A stretch of DNA of 64,000 nucleotides from Baylisascaris procyonis. Taxonomy: Eukaryota > Nematoda > Chromadorea > Rhabditida > Ascarididae. The stretch is from contig JAZARR010000197.1 of the NCBI GenBank assembly GCA_037389465.1, forward strand, positions 37,501 to 101,500, given 5' to 3'. This document shows, piece by piece, positions 47,521 to 57,829 of this stretch (positions are counted from its first letter, which is position 1; the number at the start of each line of letters is the position of its first letter). The notes below the pieces were generated by a model. That model was not told where the DNA came from, searched no databases, and worked only from the letters and a program-made list of their open reading frames with translations. The position numbers and the translations under genes were made by a program.

Positions 47521-49978
47521 CTTCAATCAACATAGCATTCATTACGAATGAAGGTCTCTTCATATCGCTTCCACTTGTCCCGAATCAATGCTTCTCTGAT
47601 CCAGTTGGTTCCTGCGGTCTTTTTTAAAGAATCGCTCCACCTCATTGCAGGTCGGCCTCTATTTCTTTTGCCAATCCGTGGTGTCCATTCTGTTATTCGC
47701 TTCACCCAATCGTCACTTTTCAGTGCGGACATCTTCGCCGCCCATCTAAATTTCCTCATTCCAGCCTCGGTCATCCAATCCTTTACCTTTGTTACACCTC
47801 GAAGCCATTCGTTGGTTTTCCTCTCCACCAATTTGATTCCTGTTATGATTCTTTCCATTCTTCTTTCTGCCACCGCTAGTAGCTTGCGCACTTTTTTAGT
47901 TGTTACCCATGTTTCAGAACCGTAGAGAACTGTTGGCATCACGCTTTTTTCGAACAGTTTCCTCTTGAGACTCATCGGTACTTTTTTCTCACGATAGAAG
48001 TCTTTATTCTTAAAAAATGTTTTCCAGCCTTGTTTGATCCTGCGTCGTACATCTGCTTCCGTCCCTCCGCTCATTTTTACACATCTGCCCAAGTAAATAA
48101 AGTCATTTACGCATTCAATCTTCTCTCCTCTTACAATGATCGCCGACTTTAGCTCTCGGTTGCTCATCAGCTTCGTTTTGGAGGTGTTTAATCGTAAGCC
48201 AACTGCTGCACTCCTCACCTCGGGTTCTCTGACCATTTTCTTTAATTGGTTGAAGTTGTGAGATATCAAGACTACGTCGTCTGCGAACCTCAAGTGCGAA
48301 ATTCTTTTTCCTTCTACGTTCTAAGTAAACAAATATTCTTGGGAAATAGGCATGGGAGCGAGAAGGGGGCAAAGGGGGTGGAAAAGTGGAATGGATGTAT
48401 TACCTCACATATAAACCACAATAAACTGTATAATAAAAAATTAAATGCTCAACATTCACTTGCTAATATTCTTAGCTATACGGTGGTGGTATCATGCTAA
48501 AAGAAAACCCTCAAGCAAGAAAATCAAATAAACTAGAAAATCCTTCGAAAGAACTTTAAGAACTTCCTCGAATATCCCAACATCTATCTCGTTGTATTTT
48601 TATCTAATAGTATGATATTTCAGTAGAAATGCATGGTGTACTATCACATTTACGTACACTTAATTGCTATAATCGTCCCGATTATGCAATGATTTATAGT
48701 TGTCTTCATCGATTAATGCAACGATTAAATGTGCAATATGATGATCGATACGATTGGGAATCTTCAATGCAAATCCAACATTTGGTTACATTTTTATTTT
48801 TATTCCATTTCAGAAAAAAAAAATATTTCGATTCCATATTCGTATATGGCAAATGTCTTGATTTATTATTAAATTTGATAATTTTGTCGAGAAATTTACG
48901 ATAGATAATGAACTAAATGAAGGTGTAATACAACGACTTGAAAAGAATATTTTAAGTGTATTTGAGTTTTAGGCACTTTTAAACAGGTGAATATCTAAGG
49001 TTATGGGGAATAATATATGCATAATAGATTCTTAAAGAAAGATTTTAAGAAAATTATACCCAGATGATAGTAGTAAGGAAAGTTGGTACCAGTTTAAGTA
49101 TAGCGTTTTATTCAAAAAAAATGAGGCACTTCCGATAAGGAAGCACGATGCCAATCACATAACAAATATATACCATGAAAAACATTATTCATTGAAAATA
49201 TGGAATCGACAGTTCCGATTTAAGGAAACCGTTTAGCCCAGATTTCTTTACCTACACACTATCTATATTTATATTTATATATATTTATATTGATTTATAT
49301 TTTTATTTTTATTTTTATTTTTATTCATATCTAATGTCTGGCTCATTGAAAAAAATCGCTTCCTAATTTATTGAAAAGTCGGATTTCAAAATAACATAGG
49401 AAATTCTATTCTTAAAAATAAGTATATTTCAAATCCAATAAAAAAATAAAAATTTCAGTTAAAAATGCGCACAAAACGACCTGCATACGAGGAAGCGGAT
49501 GAATTTTTTCGTTACGATCCGATCAAAATTGACGCTCCGCCGCCAATTGGTAGCGATATTACTAGCCGTATGCTCTTTCAAATTATTTCAACATTTTCCC
49601 TGAAACTTCAATATTTCAATCTATTCATAGATCGTTAGAGTGCTTGAAGTCGATTTAATTATGAAGGTGAACGGAAAATTAAATATTCGGTTTCGATCTC
49701 AATATATATTACAATAAAATTTGCATAAACAAACTCTATCATGGGATATTTTTCAGCCGAAATTTCACCACATTTTAATTTTCATAAAATCAATCCAAAT
49801 ATGCGGTCTTTGCATATTCCTGAATTCAACCTTTAATTCCCGGAACTAAAAATTTTCTGGAAGAATTTCAGGTGAAAGTGCGGAAATCATCACAGAGATG
49901 TTGACAGTGAATAAAAAGAGGACGTCGAAATGCTCGAACGCTACGTCGAAAAGTTCAGAGATAGCAGACAAGTATTGA
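41593..49978 (+). CDS. CK1/TTBK-like serine/threonine protein kinase, nine exons
   Basis: Exons by splice sites and frame: 41593-41651, 42330-42480 (donor uncertain), 44515-44646, 45230-45423, 46328-46442, 46736-46880, 48624-48784, 49459-49567, 49872-49978 (TGA); about 390 residues. Glycine loop EGGFGYVYL (33-41), ATP lysine in AALKAEP (about 54), SPSTWSRIGMQCLYAIKMLH, catalytic loop VHRDIKPAN (147-155), then ILDFALAR where DFG is usual (174-176 is D-F-A). FRGTIRYCSPSVHEKRE and GRKDDIWSLIYVLIEF are the TTBK/worm-CK1 versions of the activation segment and F helix. The C-terminal tail is short, basic and Ser-rich. The metal-binding Asp and catalytic Asp are kept, so activity is plausible. The substrate is unknown; nematodes have a large expansion of this family. 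Intron 6 holds a LINE. AATAAA at 50140 is a candidate poly(A) signal. Confidence 0.9.
42481..44514 (+). other. Kinase intron 2
   Basis: About 2 kb, AT-rich, with low-complexity T/A runs. No gene or mobile element recognised. Frames here are short and AT-driven. Confidence 0.7.
44886..44952 (+). repeat. Tandem duplication of about 31 bp
   Basis: TTTTTTGACCATTGGTCAGC followed by AGATCATGA, twice in a row inside kinase intron 3. Each copy includes the palindromic TTGACCATTGGTCA-like core. A further GGTCAGCACCTAGTGGTCAG lies just upstream. Confidence 0.8.
45068..45168 (+). repeat. Dispersed 95-bp repeat, copy 1
   Basis: GAGTTTTCCGGAAATG...ATAGCCGGAAGCTAGGAACG...AAAGATTCAAAAAAAA. Pairs with 45860-45960. 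The two copies flank kinase exon 4. Confidence 0.8.
45860..45960 (+). repeat. Dispersed 95-bp repeat, copy 2
   Basis: Same orientation as 45068-45168 with roughly 85-90 percent identity by eye, including the A-rich 3' end, which could be a retroposed tail. Confidence 0.8.
46088..46140 (+). other. G-rich tract, potential quadruplex
   Basis: Contains four or more G runs in GGGTGAGGGTGGGGGGAAGG followed by more G, on the coding strand of kinase intron 4, in an otherwise AT-rich neighbourhood. Confidence 0.6.
47474..48323 (-). mobile_element. 5'-truncated LINE with 11-bp target duplication
   Basis: Minus-strand non-LTR retrotransposon of 850 bp in kinase intron 6. Its 3' end is a (TAAA)n tail (47474-47520), and perfect AGTAAACAAAT repeats flank it (47463-47473 and 48324-48334). 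Short tandem-repeat tails are typical of the RTE group, but the clade is not proven. Confidence 0.92.
47523..48323 (-). pseudogene. LINE reverse transcriptase C-terminal part
   Basis: About 260 codons open from the truncation to TGA. It begins at the catalytic block HLRFADDVVLIS (FADD carries the metal-binding aspartates), then LNTSKTKLM, FIYLG and VLYGSETW. The C-terminal region WTPRIGKRNRGRPAMRWSD is typical of LINE RTs in nematodes and arthropods. The endonuclease and most of RT are missing, so it is dead, although the remaining frame is intact, suggesting a recent insertion. Confidence 0.92.
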
Positions 49979-52216
49979 AAATCTTTCAGTTGAAATTCTA
50001 ATGTTATTCAAAAAATATTTCTGAATTTCAAATTGAAAAATTCAAAAAAAAAAATTTTTTTTTTTGAGAAATGGTATTAACAGATGAAGCTCGAATCCTC
50101 AACTTTCCAAAAAAAACCCTTAGGCTAACCTGTCATAACAATAAACTCATCAATTTCAATAAAAATTTTATAACAATGAAAAATTTTTTTTTTGCATTAG
50201 TTTATTTAGAAGATAAAAATTAAACTTTTTAATGCTCTCTTCAATTTTTATCACCTCATAAATTTCGCTTCCATCTCCTCAAATCTATGCGCATTCTTAT
50301 TTTGTACGCCTATATTCATGTATTATCTCGCTTTATATGCGTAAATTTGTATGTATAAATGCCGAAATATATTTGATTCATTGACATGCCTAAAGCATCG
50401 CAGATAATCCTATACGCCTTGGACGCCAGTTGGAAAGGGTACTATGGACAGAGGTAGGGCATCACTATGATAAAATCCGGTGACGGATATCACGGATGGA
50501 TATCCGGTGATATTTGAAGCAAAGAAGCAATTTCAATGCTCACCGTATCAATTGTTTTTATTCATAGAAATGTCTCTAACTGCATTAGCAAATTATGCAA
50601 ATTAGAGTATGCAAATTTTAAATGTAAAATGCATTGCTCGGTGATAGGATATTTGAAACGAACGCAATGAATATGCAAATTTAATACGTTGCAGAATCAT
50701 TTCATTAATTAATAGTGAAATTCTCTATGCAAATATATGAAGAAAGAATCGTTGATTCGAAATCAATACCTATACGCCAGCAAAATAAAACTATTATTAT
50801 ATAGTACAAAGCTTTCCTTGTCAATTGTCGTCTATCGATTCAATTCTGCTGTATATAAACATAAATTTCGGCTATAAGCATTAGATTCAGATGTATAAAT
50901 ATGAGGAAAATTATCGATTTTTTTCTCAAAAAATGAAGGGGAATAGGAAATTCAGGTCTACTAAAAGATCGTAACACCTTGAGATCCATAATCCAGTCCA
51001 CCTTTCCCTTTAACCAAGAACCAAGTAAAACCCTTCTGGGTATAATCAAATTATCAACGATACCCCTATTGACATCGATGGCACCTCCATGCTTCTTTAT
51101 CACAAACAGCAAACACTAATAAGCGGTATTCCTTGCTGTTGTTGCGAATATCTCCTTAATGCATCGTAAAATCTAAAAAATGACCAGTGACAGTAGTACC
51201 GCAATTATTATCCCCCCCCTTTGCAAACTGAAATTTTGGGCATAGTTCCACGATTAAATTCAATAACCTTGTTGAAGGATTTTTGGCCTCAGCTATTCCA
51301 TTACTTAGTTTACGTACAATTTCTGAAGTCATAAAGTTCAAATTAGCTTTTCCTAATCCCACATATGGAAAATATTCTTAAATAATCTCCTGTTGTCTAT
51401 TAACAAAGCACAACTTTAGAAGCCATAACACTACACAGTATTTAACAAACAACATTAATTTTATAACTCTCACATTTTACGTTGTCAATTATGCCTCTTT
51501 TTTCTTTATTGCCCTTCAAGAAATATGTTGGCGGTCATTTCCGCAAAGAAAAAATTGATATTATAGGTGACCAGCCTTATAAAGTGACCAGTACTAATTA
51601 GCGCATCGCACGAAATTATTGCTCTATTTGAATAAAAATAAACTAAAAACGGTAGCCGACAGCTCTTAAATCAAGTAGGCAATCAGATCAGTTTTTCAAA
51701 GATTTCCTATATTTCATGCATTCAACTAATTTTTCTATCTTCAACGTCTCATCCTTTCGTTTAATTTATGCCTTATTTGTATCTTATGCAAATTTCTAAC
51801 TTTCTTTAAAAATTATTATATTTTTCAAACATGATCTATACATAGCGAACATAAAATATAAAGCATTATCGAGTAGCTCTGCTCAATAGCCAGGATAAAA
51901 GCCAGGGTTTTATGGGAGAAAAAAAAACATTCAGGCACTCATTCGAAATGAATATGTGAAAATCATGAAATAACAGAATCGAAGAAATTTTTTAAATATA
52001 ATACAAAAGATGAAAATTTTCTACCTTTATCCTTCGATTGTCTCGATTATAATTCTGCGGAAAACGCAACTGCAAAAGGCCTCAACCTTTTTCCCTCTCA
52101 ATTACTTATTGCCCGCGGGTAATTCACTGGTTACAAGAGAAGCGATATGTCACTACTCTCTCCGGCTACAAGACTGATAATGGCAGCATAATACATGGCA
52201 GAACTTTGGCAATGTA
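49979..52216. other. Intergenic region between convergent genes
   Basis: Between the kinase stop and the sirtuin stop. Two minus-strand frames draw the eye: 51156-51362 (NFMTSEIVRKLSNGIAEAK, then CGTTVTGHFLDF) and 50840-51112. They look protein-like in composition but lack clear starts and splice sites, and I do not recognise them. They could be a decayed gene. The rest is AT-rich. Confidence 0.5.
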
Positions 52217-53645
52217 TCAAATATACTTAATGATATCAGTGCACTTGGCAGAGACTTTCACAGTGGCTAGATGATCGGCTCGTGTTGGGCCAATATTGAC
52301 GATTAGAATGGGCATTCGACGAACATGTGCTCGTTGAACAAAGCGAAAACCCGACATCACCATTAATGATGATCCAAGTACCAATATTGCATCACTCTCT
52401 TCTAACTATAAAATACCATCTCATAATAAATTAAATGAATATTAATATATTTTATAATAGTAATACATTTTATGTTGTATTTACGACGAGTCTATTTACT
52501 CAACGATATGAGATTATTCACTCCCCTTCTTCACCTATGTATCATGAGCGAATTCCTTCTTCATAATCTTTCAACTCTAAAATTCCACATATACACATGC
52601 CAATTATGCTTTCTTCATACCAGAACTCCGTTGGGTAATTGTTCAACATCTGGAAGATACCTGGATGTACTTTCAGGAAATTTCGAAAAAATGAAAGTAA
52701 TCGGATGTCCTTCCAGGAATTTCCGAAAAGATAACTGCTACTGAGGTATTAAATAGCGCCGTCCCCACGAATATCTCCACCACGGAGCTTCAGCTTTCTA
52801 GTTCTACTTAAAAAAAAATATTACCATAAGGATGCGATAATTTGATAGATAAAAAGAAATAAAGGAATATCCTAACACCTTAACACAAACCTTTTCGTAG
52901 CAATTATCGACATCCCCCTTCGGTACGCAGTCACCAAAGAAAACGACATCAGTTTTAAGGATCGATCCTGGACCACAATGTGGACAATGGGGTAAAGTAA
53001 AGGAATCGATTGCGTCCTCAGGTATAGGTATATCACCATCCGGTGCCATTTCGCCTATTTCAATCACATACCAGTTCCTATTTGCATCCATTATCCATTT
53101 TTGCACCTCATCACTGAAATTATTACATATACAACTGGATTAAAAACCTGGAAAAGCGCATCATGTGTTAAATAAAACACATCCAAAAAGAAATCTTTCT
53201 AAACAAAGGTATAAATATGAGCGTGTGCTTGTCTTTGTTTTTTTTTTTTACCAATAGAAAAATTTCAACCGCAAATAATCTGAACTTTAAATTATAATAA
53301 AACTATCCCATAAAAAAAGATATAACAAAATATTTCATAGTAAAAAAAAGTTAACGAGCATATTACTCAGTGATTTGATGGCAAAGTATATCTGATTTAA
53401 GTTGATTATATGTCCTTGAATAAGTCCTATCTCCTCTGTAATGATAAAACAAAGAAAAACGAAGTGAAATCTAATGTTTCTTTCGGGATTTATTTCGTAT
53501 TCCACGTATTTCAGTATCATGTTCAGGATACTATTAATTACGCTTAAGTATCTCTCTAATTTCATATTCATCTAGAACAACAACTTGTACTATCGTCTAA
53601 CTCTAATAAACTAACCTTAAAAACACTAAAATTTTTATTGCTTTA

Positions 53646-53723
<78 letters not shown>

Positions 53724-54927
53724 CGAACACTAACCGCGGAAATACTGCTCTGCAGTTCATACAACGTACGCGATGACCACAACCATGTAGTTCTGTTAAC
53801 ATGCGTGAACCAGCTTTCGTATGCAATCCATCAACGTTTTGCGTTATTAGCCAATTAAACTGAATTGAAAAAAACAATTAAAAAACTCGTAGAATTTTTA
53901 TGGAAAACTATACGACAAAAAAGTTAGATAAGTTTACAACTACAATCAAATGTTTTGATAAAATACCGTTTAATAATTAAGCTTATATCGACGGTAAACA
54001 TTCCATACTCCAATACCTCTTCCTTAACTCTCCACCTTATTAGGTACGACTACTGTTGGTGCAGTATCGTCCTACATTAACTTTTGTATATTTTCCCATT
54101 CCAAGACTTTGAAATAAACAAATAAAATAAAATAAAATAAAATAATTCACTTCAATGAAATCAACTCTCACCTATCTTTATTTGCATTTTATGCCCAGAA
54201 ATGACCACTAGTGACAAGTAAAGCAATAGTAACCTTATCTGACCGCTCCCAACTAGCAATTGCATAATGTGTTGCATTGGGTTTCGATTGTGAGAAACGG
54301 GGCCATGCGATTGCATTCCTTGCCCAATATCGTCGCCTCCATCTTTCCGATTTCATGAAAGTCTGATAATCAATAGGTCGATGTTTCGAACGTGCATATT
54401 GACCAACCTTCTCAGAACGATAGTCTGGTATACCTAAATAGGCGTTAATTAAGAACACTGTCAAGCAAAAAGGTTTTCAACTTTAATGAATCATAGTAAA
54501 TTGTGAGAGATACCTGTTCAATATATGGGCAGTATTCAGTACCAGAGAGGAGGTACTGGGAGGGAGGACGAGGTGAGGAAGGGGAGTGAAGTAGGCTGAG
54601 ATGAAGGTAATAGTGAAAATAGAACGACTGCGGAGTGATAGTACAATCTCTCTAACAATAGACAAAGATATGTGGCGATGATTTGCAGCAAAAATCAAAA
54701 ATATAAAACTGTTAGAATAATTACCGTTCAGCTATACAGTAAGAAGTGTCAGAATAAACCCAGAGGCACTAAAAACAAAAAGTTAAACGTTACGAACCAG
54801 ACTCGGTGGAAATACCCGCACCAGTTAGCACAGTGAATCGATTGACCGAAGCGAGCACATCACGAAACTGTTTTACAGCATCCTTTGATGGTTGACTACA
54901 TTCAGGAACGAAACGAAGCAATGACAT
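52217..54927 (-). CDS. sir-2.2/2.3-like: SIRT4-type sirtuin (NAD-dependent deacylase), five exons
   Basis: Minus-strand exons: 54798-54927, 54234-54433, 53735-53859, 52891-53113 and 52217-52405 (TGA). All junctions are GT-AG and in frame, giving about 288 residues, close to the length of C. elegans SIR-2.2. Visible: GAGIS (36-40) of the NAD pocket, [28 protein letters not shown] (116-123), catalytic His in TELHG (about 135), zinc cysteines CMNC (143/146) and CPHC (195/198), [20 protein letters not shown] and [10 protein letters not shown]. Class II/SIRT4 enzymes act on NAD in mitochondria; no strong targeting peptide is evident, only a short basic N terminus. A candidate acceptor (TATAG) at 54956 lies 28 bp upstream of the ATG, consistent with trans-splicing. 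Confidence 0.95.
53648..53719. repeat. (AT)n microsatellite in sirtuin intron 3
   Basis: About 36 uninterrupted AT dinucleotides, ending 14 nt from the donor of sirtuin exon 3. Confidence 0.95.
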
Positions 54928-54955
54928 ATGGGAATACAACCGACGACCCCCTAAC

Positions 54956-54960
54956 CTATA
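54956..54960 (-). promoter_or_regulatory. Probable trans-splice acceptor of the sirtuin gene
   Basis: TATAG on the minus strand, followed by GTTAGGGGGTCG and then the ATG at 54927. No upstream coding exon was found. Confidence 0.5.
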
Positions 54961-55246
54961 ATGAACAATATAATTACATTTGCCTATAAAACCTTACCGA
55001 TACAACCAACTCGATGATTGCACACAAAAGAACGAACCGCATTTCTCAAAAGAAACGGAAAATAAGGTACCGGGATGTTATATTTGCAGATGTAGAGGTG
55101 TGCGATTGCCTATCCGGTAGTTTCAACTTGCGGAACGACAAGACTGATGAAATCCGGTGGGTCATCTATAACGCAGGTTGGGTTCCTCCCTGCCTCCTCC
55201 GAAGATCGTCATATCACTGAAGATTGTGGACACCCACATAACAATG

Positions 55247-55432
55247 GTCGTCGACGGGTATATTTCGACATTAAGACCTCGTCGACGGATATATTTCGAC
55301 GTTAAGACCTCGTCGACGGGTATATTTCGACGTTAAGACCTCGTCGACGGGTATATTTCGACGTTAAGACCTCGTCGACGGGTATATTTCGACGTTAAGA
55401 CCTCCTCGACGGGTATATTTCGATATTAAGAC
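55247..55432. repeat. 31-bp minisatellite, about six copies
   Basis: Units of GACCTCGTCGACGGGTATAT plus TTCGACGTTAA with a period of exactly 31 bp. Each contains the palindrome CGTCGACG. The outer copies are more diverged than the inner ones. Confidence 0.93.
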
Positions 55433-57129
55433 CATGTTCCAATTAAATACGTTGGTCTAAGAGAGCAAATAAACAGAGAATTGCAACTGTGGTCTCATAT
55501 AGAGCATACTAAACAATGAGTGAAAAAGTTGCACTATGCTTTAAATCGGTATCATATAAAAGGGTGACAATAGCACGAACGGCGCCTATTGACCTTTACT
55601 TATTAATGGGTTGTTATCAGTCTTTAAATGGGTTGTTATGGGTTGTTATATTCCTTTATTTATCAATATCCCTAATGATATCCCCTTCATTGTTCGTTCA
55701 CCTTCCAAATTCAGAATGCTAAATCAGTCGTGTACCGGTTGAGGCTGATATGTGATAATGAAGCTTTGCGGATTATCAATATCGCATTCGCATCTATGAT
55801 CTTTGATTGCGTATACTTTCCACCGGTTTATTTCATAAATAGAACACGTATTACTGATACATAAAACATACAACATAGTCCAGGTACAACATTGACACAT
55901 AACCCAGGTACTCACTCAGGACCACCTTGAGGAAGTAATAAAACTACAAAAATTAAACAACAATGGCCATTGAAGCCGAGATTAGTGTATAACATCCTGG
56001 TTGCGAACTATGGACCAATATGAACACATCGGTTGGCAGCAACACTTTGTCACTATCTACCTGGTAAACAATGATGACTACTACCAGCTGCAGTTCAAAG
56101 ATCACGTCTGTGGAAGCTGGAGCCCAAGAGTCCGGTCCAATGCTTCGTAATGTTCGCATGGTTTGCTAGATGGGGTGAGCGGACAATATATAGGTAACAG
56201 GTAAAGCAGTAATGGACAATGGTCATCACAACGAAGACAACAAATAGATCTCCAGGTATTGAGCTTTTATACAGTGTGAAGATGGGTGACCACGGAATGC
56301 GCCACATTATTCATATCGATATGCAATTCAGGTAATCAACATAAATGGCGACACACCTGTCCCTCCTCCCTCCTATCCAGCCATCATTCCTGACCCCCTC
56401 CCTGTCCTCTCCTGCCACCCTTCCCAAATTCCAACTCCTCTAGAACTGGGAAATGAAATATTTTCCTCACACAGGAGATCTGTTTTTATGATTTCGGTGA
56501 AATGAAACATGTTTCAATTGAAAGTCTCCATAATATTGAGGAATCCTGTTTGGAAAGAAGTCTATAATATCAGGAAGTTTCAGCGTTGTTAGAGAGGTGC
56601 TGTAGTTCCTCAAATATAATTTTCTAAAATAACTTTACTTCAATATAGGACCCGCATCTTTGAAAATATCCATTCAACAGTCTAAGTTGTGGTTATACAG
56701 TGCATAAACAACGAATTCAAAACAGAAAGCATAAAAATAGAGCACCAGACGGCTGTCACAAGGATATTGAAGTGGGTGACATTTAAATCATGAGATTTGC
56801 AATAAAGGAATAGAGATCGGCCTAGTGGTATCCTGAAAAAGCCGCACCAGAACACCTGTTATTTACCCTGAGTGTCGGAAGAAATTTCATTGAGAGAGAC
56901 AAAAATAGGTTGCATACAATCATATTTCTGCGGTGATTTTGTGATATTATATTGTTTTTGATGGTAATTTATTGTCATTTGAATTTGTTTCCATTAAAGC
57001 TGTCAAATTTTTATCTTTAATATCGGAACTTTCCCGTTTTTTTTATTGATATAGTGGTTTAATTACTGAAGAGATGCTGTAATTACTTGAATTGAAAACT
57101 TTTTTATATTTTCACTTTTTGAATTTGAG

Positions 57130-57400
57130 TTAAATTCGGTCTCGCGTTGGGCTACGCTCGAAGATGGGATGGGGACTCGGGATCCCGAGCTGAGCCGTCG
57201 GCCGTATAGAGGTGGAGTAATCCCGGTGCTAGTTCAGGACCGTGTAAAAAATAGTTTCTGAGATAGAACCGTGTTTGATGCAACCCCATGTGGTCGTGCT
57301 ATGAATTCGGTCTTTGTTGTGTCCATGAACGGCACTGGGGCGGAACTTACCCCACTTCATATTTTTTACTATCTATGTGTTTGTATATGTTTCATTAAAT

Positions 57401-57448
<48 letters not shown>

Positions 57449-57475
57449 AAATAAATAAATAAATAAATAAATAAA

Positions 57476-57520
<45 letters not shown>
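57130..57520 (+). repeat. GC-rich block with microsatellite tail, candidate LINE/SINE 3' end
   Basis: A locally GC-rich, non-coding block (CTCGCGTTGGGCTACGCTCG ... ACTGGGGCGGAACTTACCCC) ends in (AT)n, (AAAT)n and a second (AT)n run at 57408-57520. The abrupt composition change and the repeat tail resemble a retroposon 3' end. No coding homology is seen and no target duplication was found. CTTACCCCACTTCA recurs in similar form at 57629. Confidence 0.5.
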
Positions 57521-57521
<1 letters not shown>

Positions 57522-57829
57522 GCATGCTATAAATGTATGTTCTGCAGTGATGAATAAATTATTAAATATTGGGTTAGCCGGCATATAAGGAAGTGTTTTT
57601 ATTTATTATGTATTTAAATTTACTCTACTTTTACCCCACTTCAAGCGTAATTTATTACTATTATCTAATTTTGCCTTTTTTCAGACTTTTCTATTGTAAG
57701 CGTAATTTAAATATCACATTAATTATTTTCAACTTTTTTATTGTTACAATAATTGAAATTTTTGAAGGTAATATCGATCTTTGATCTGATATTATTAAAT
57801 TACGCATAACTTATCTGGTTGAGTAAATA

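Larger units (their letters stand above)
54961..57829. other. Intergenic region between divergent sirtuin and CMTR1 genes
   Basis: Holds the 31-bp minisatellite, a pyrimidine-rich tract (56355-56450) and the GC-rich block at 57130-57370. Minus-strand frames at 55724-55915 and 55953-56307 look partly protein-like (WKVYAIKDHRCECDIDNPQS; PDSWAPASTDVIFELQ) but I could not assemble a gene from them. Confidence 0.55.

Noticed and set aside
51156..51362. Possible extra exon of the sirtuin or a separate minus-strand gene
   Set aside because: The sirtuin ends in frame at 52217 at the expected length; this stretch has no family match that I can name, no start and no splice pairing.
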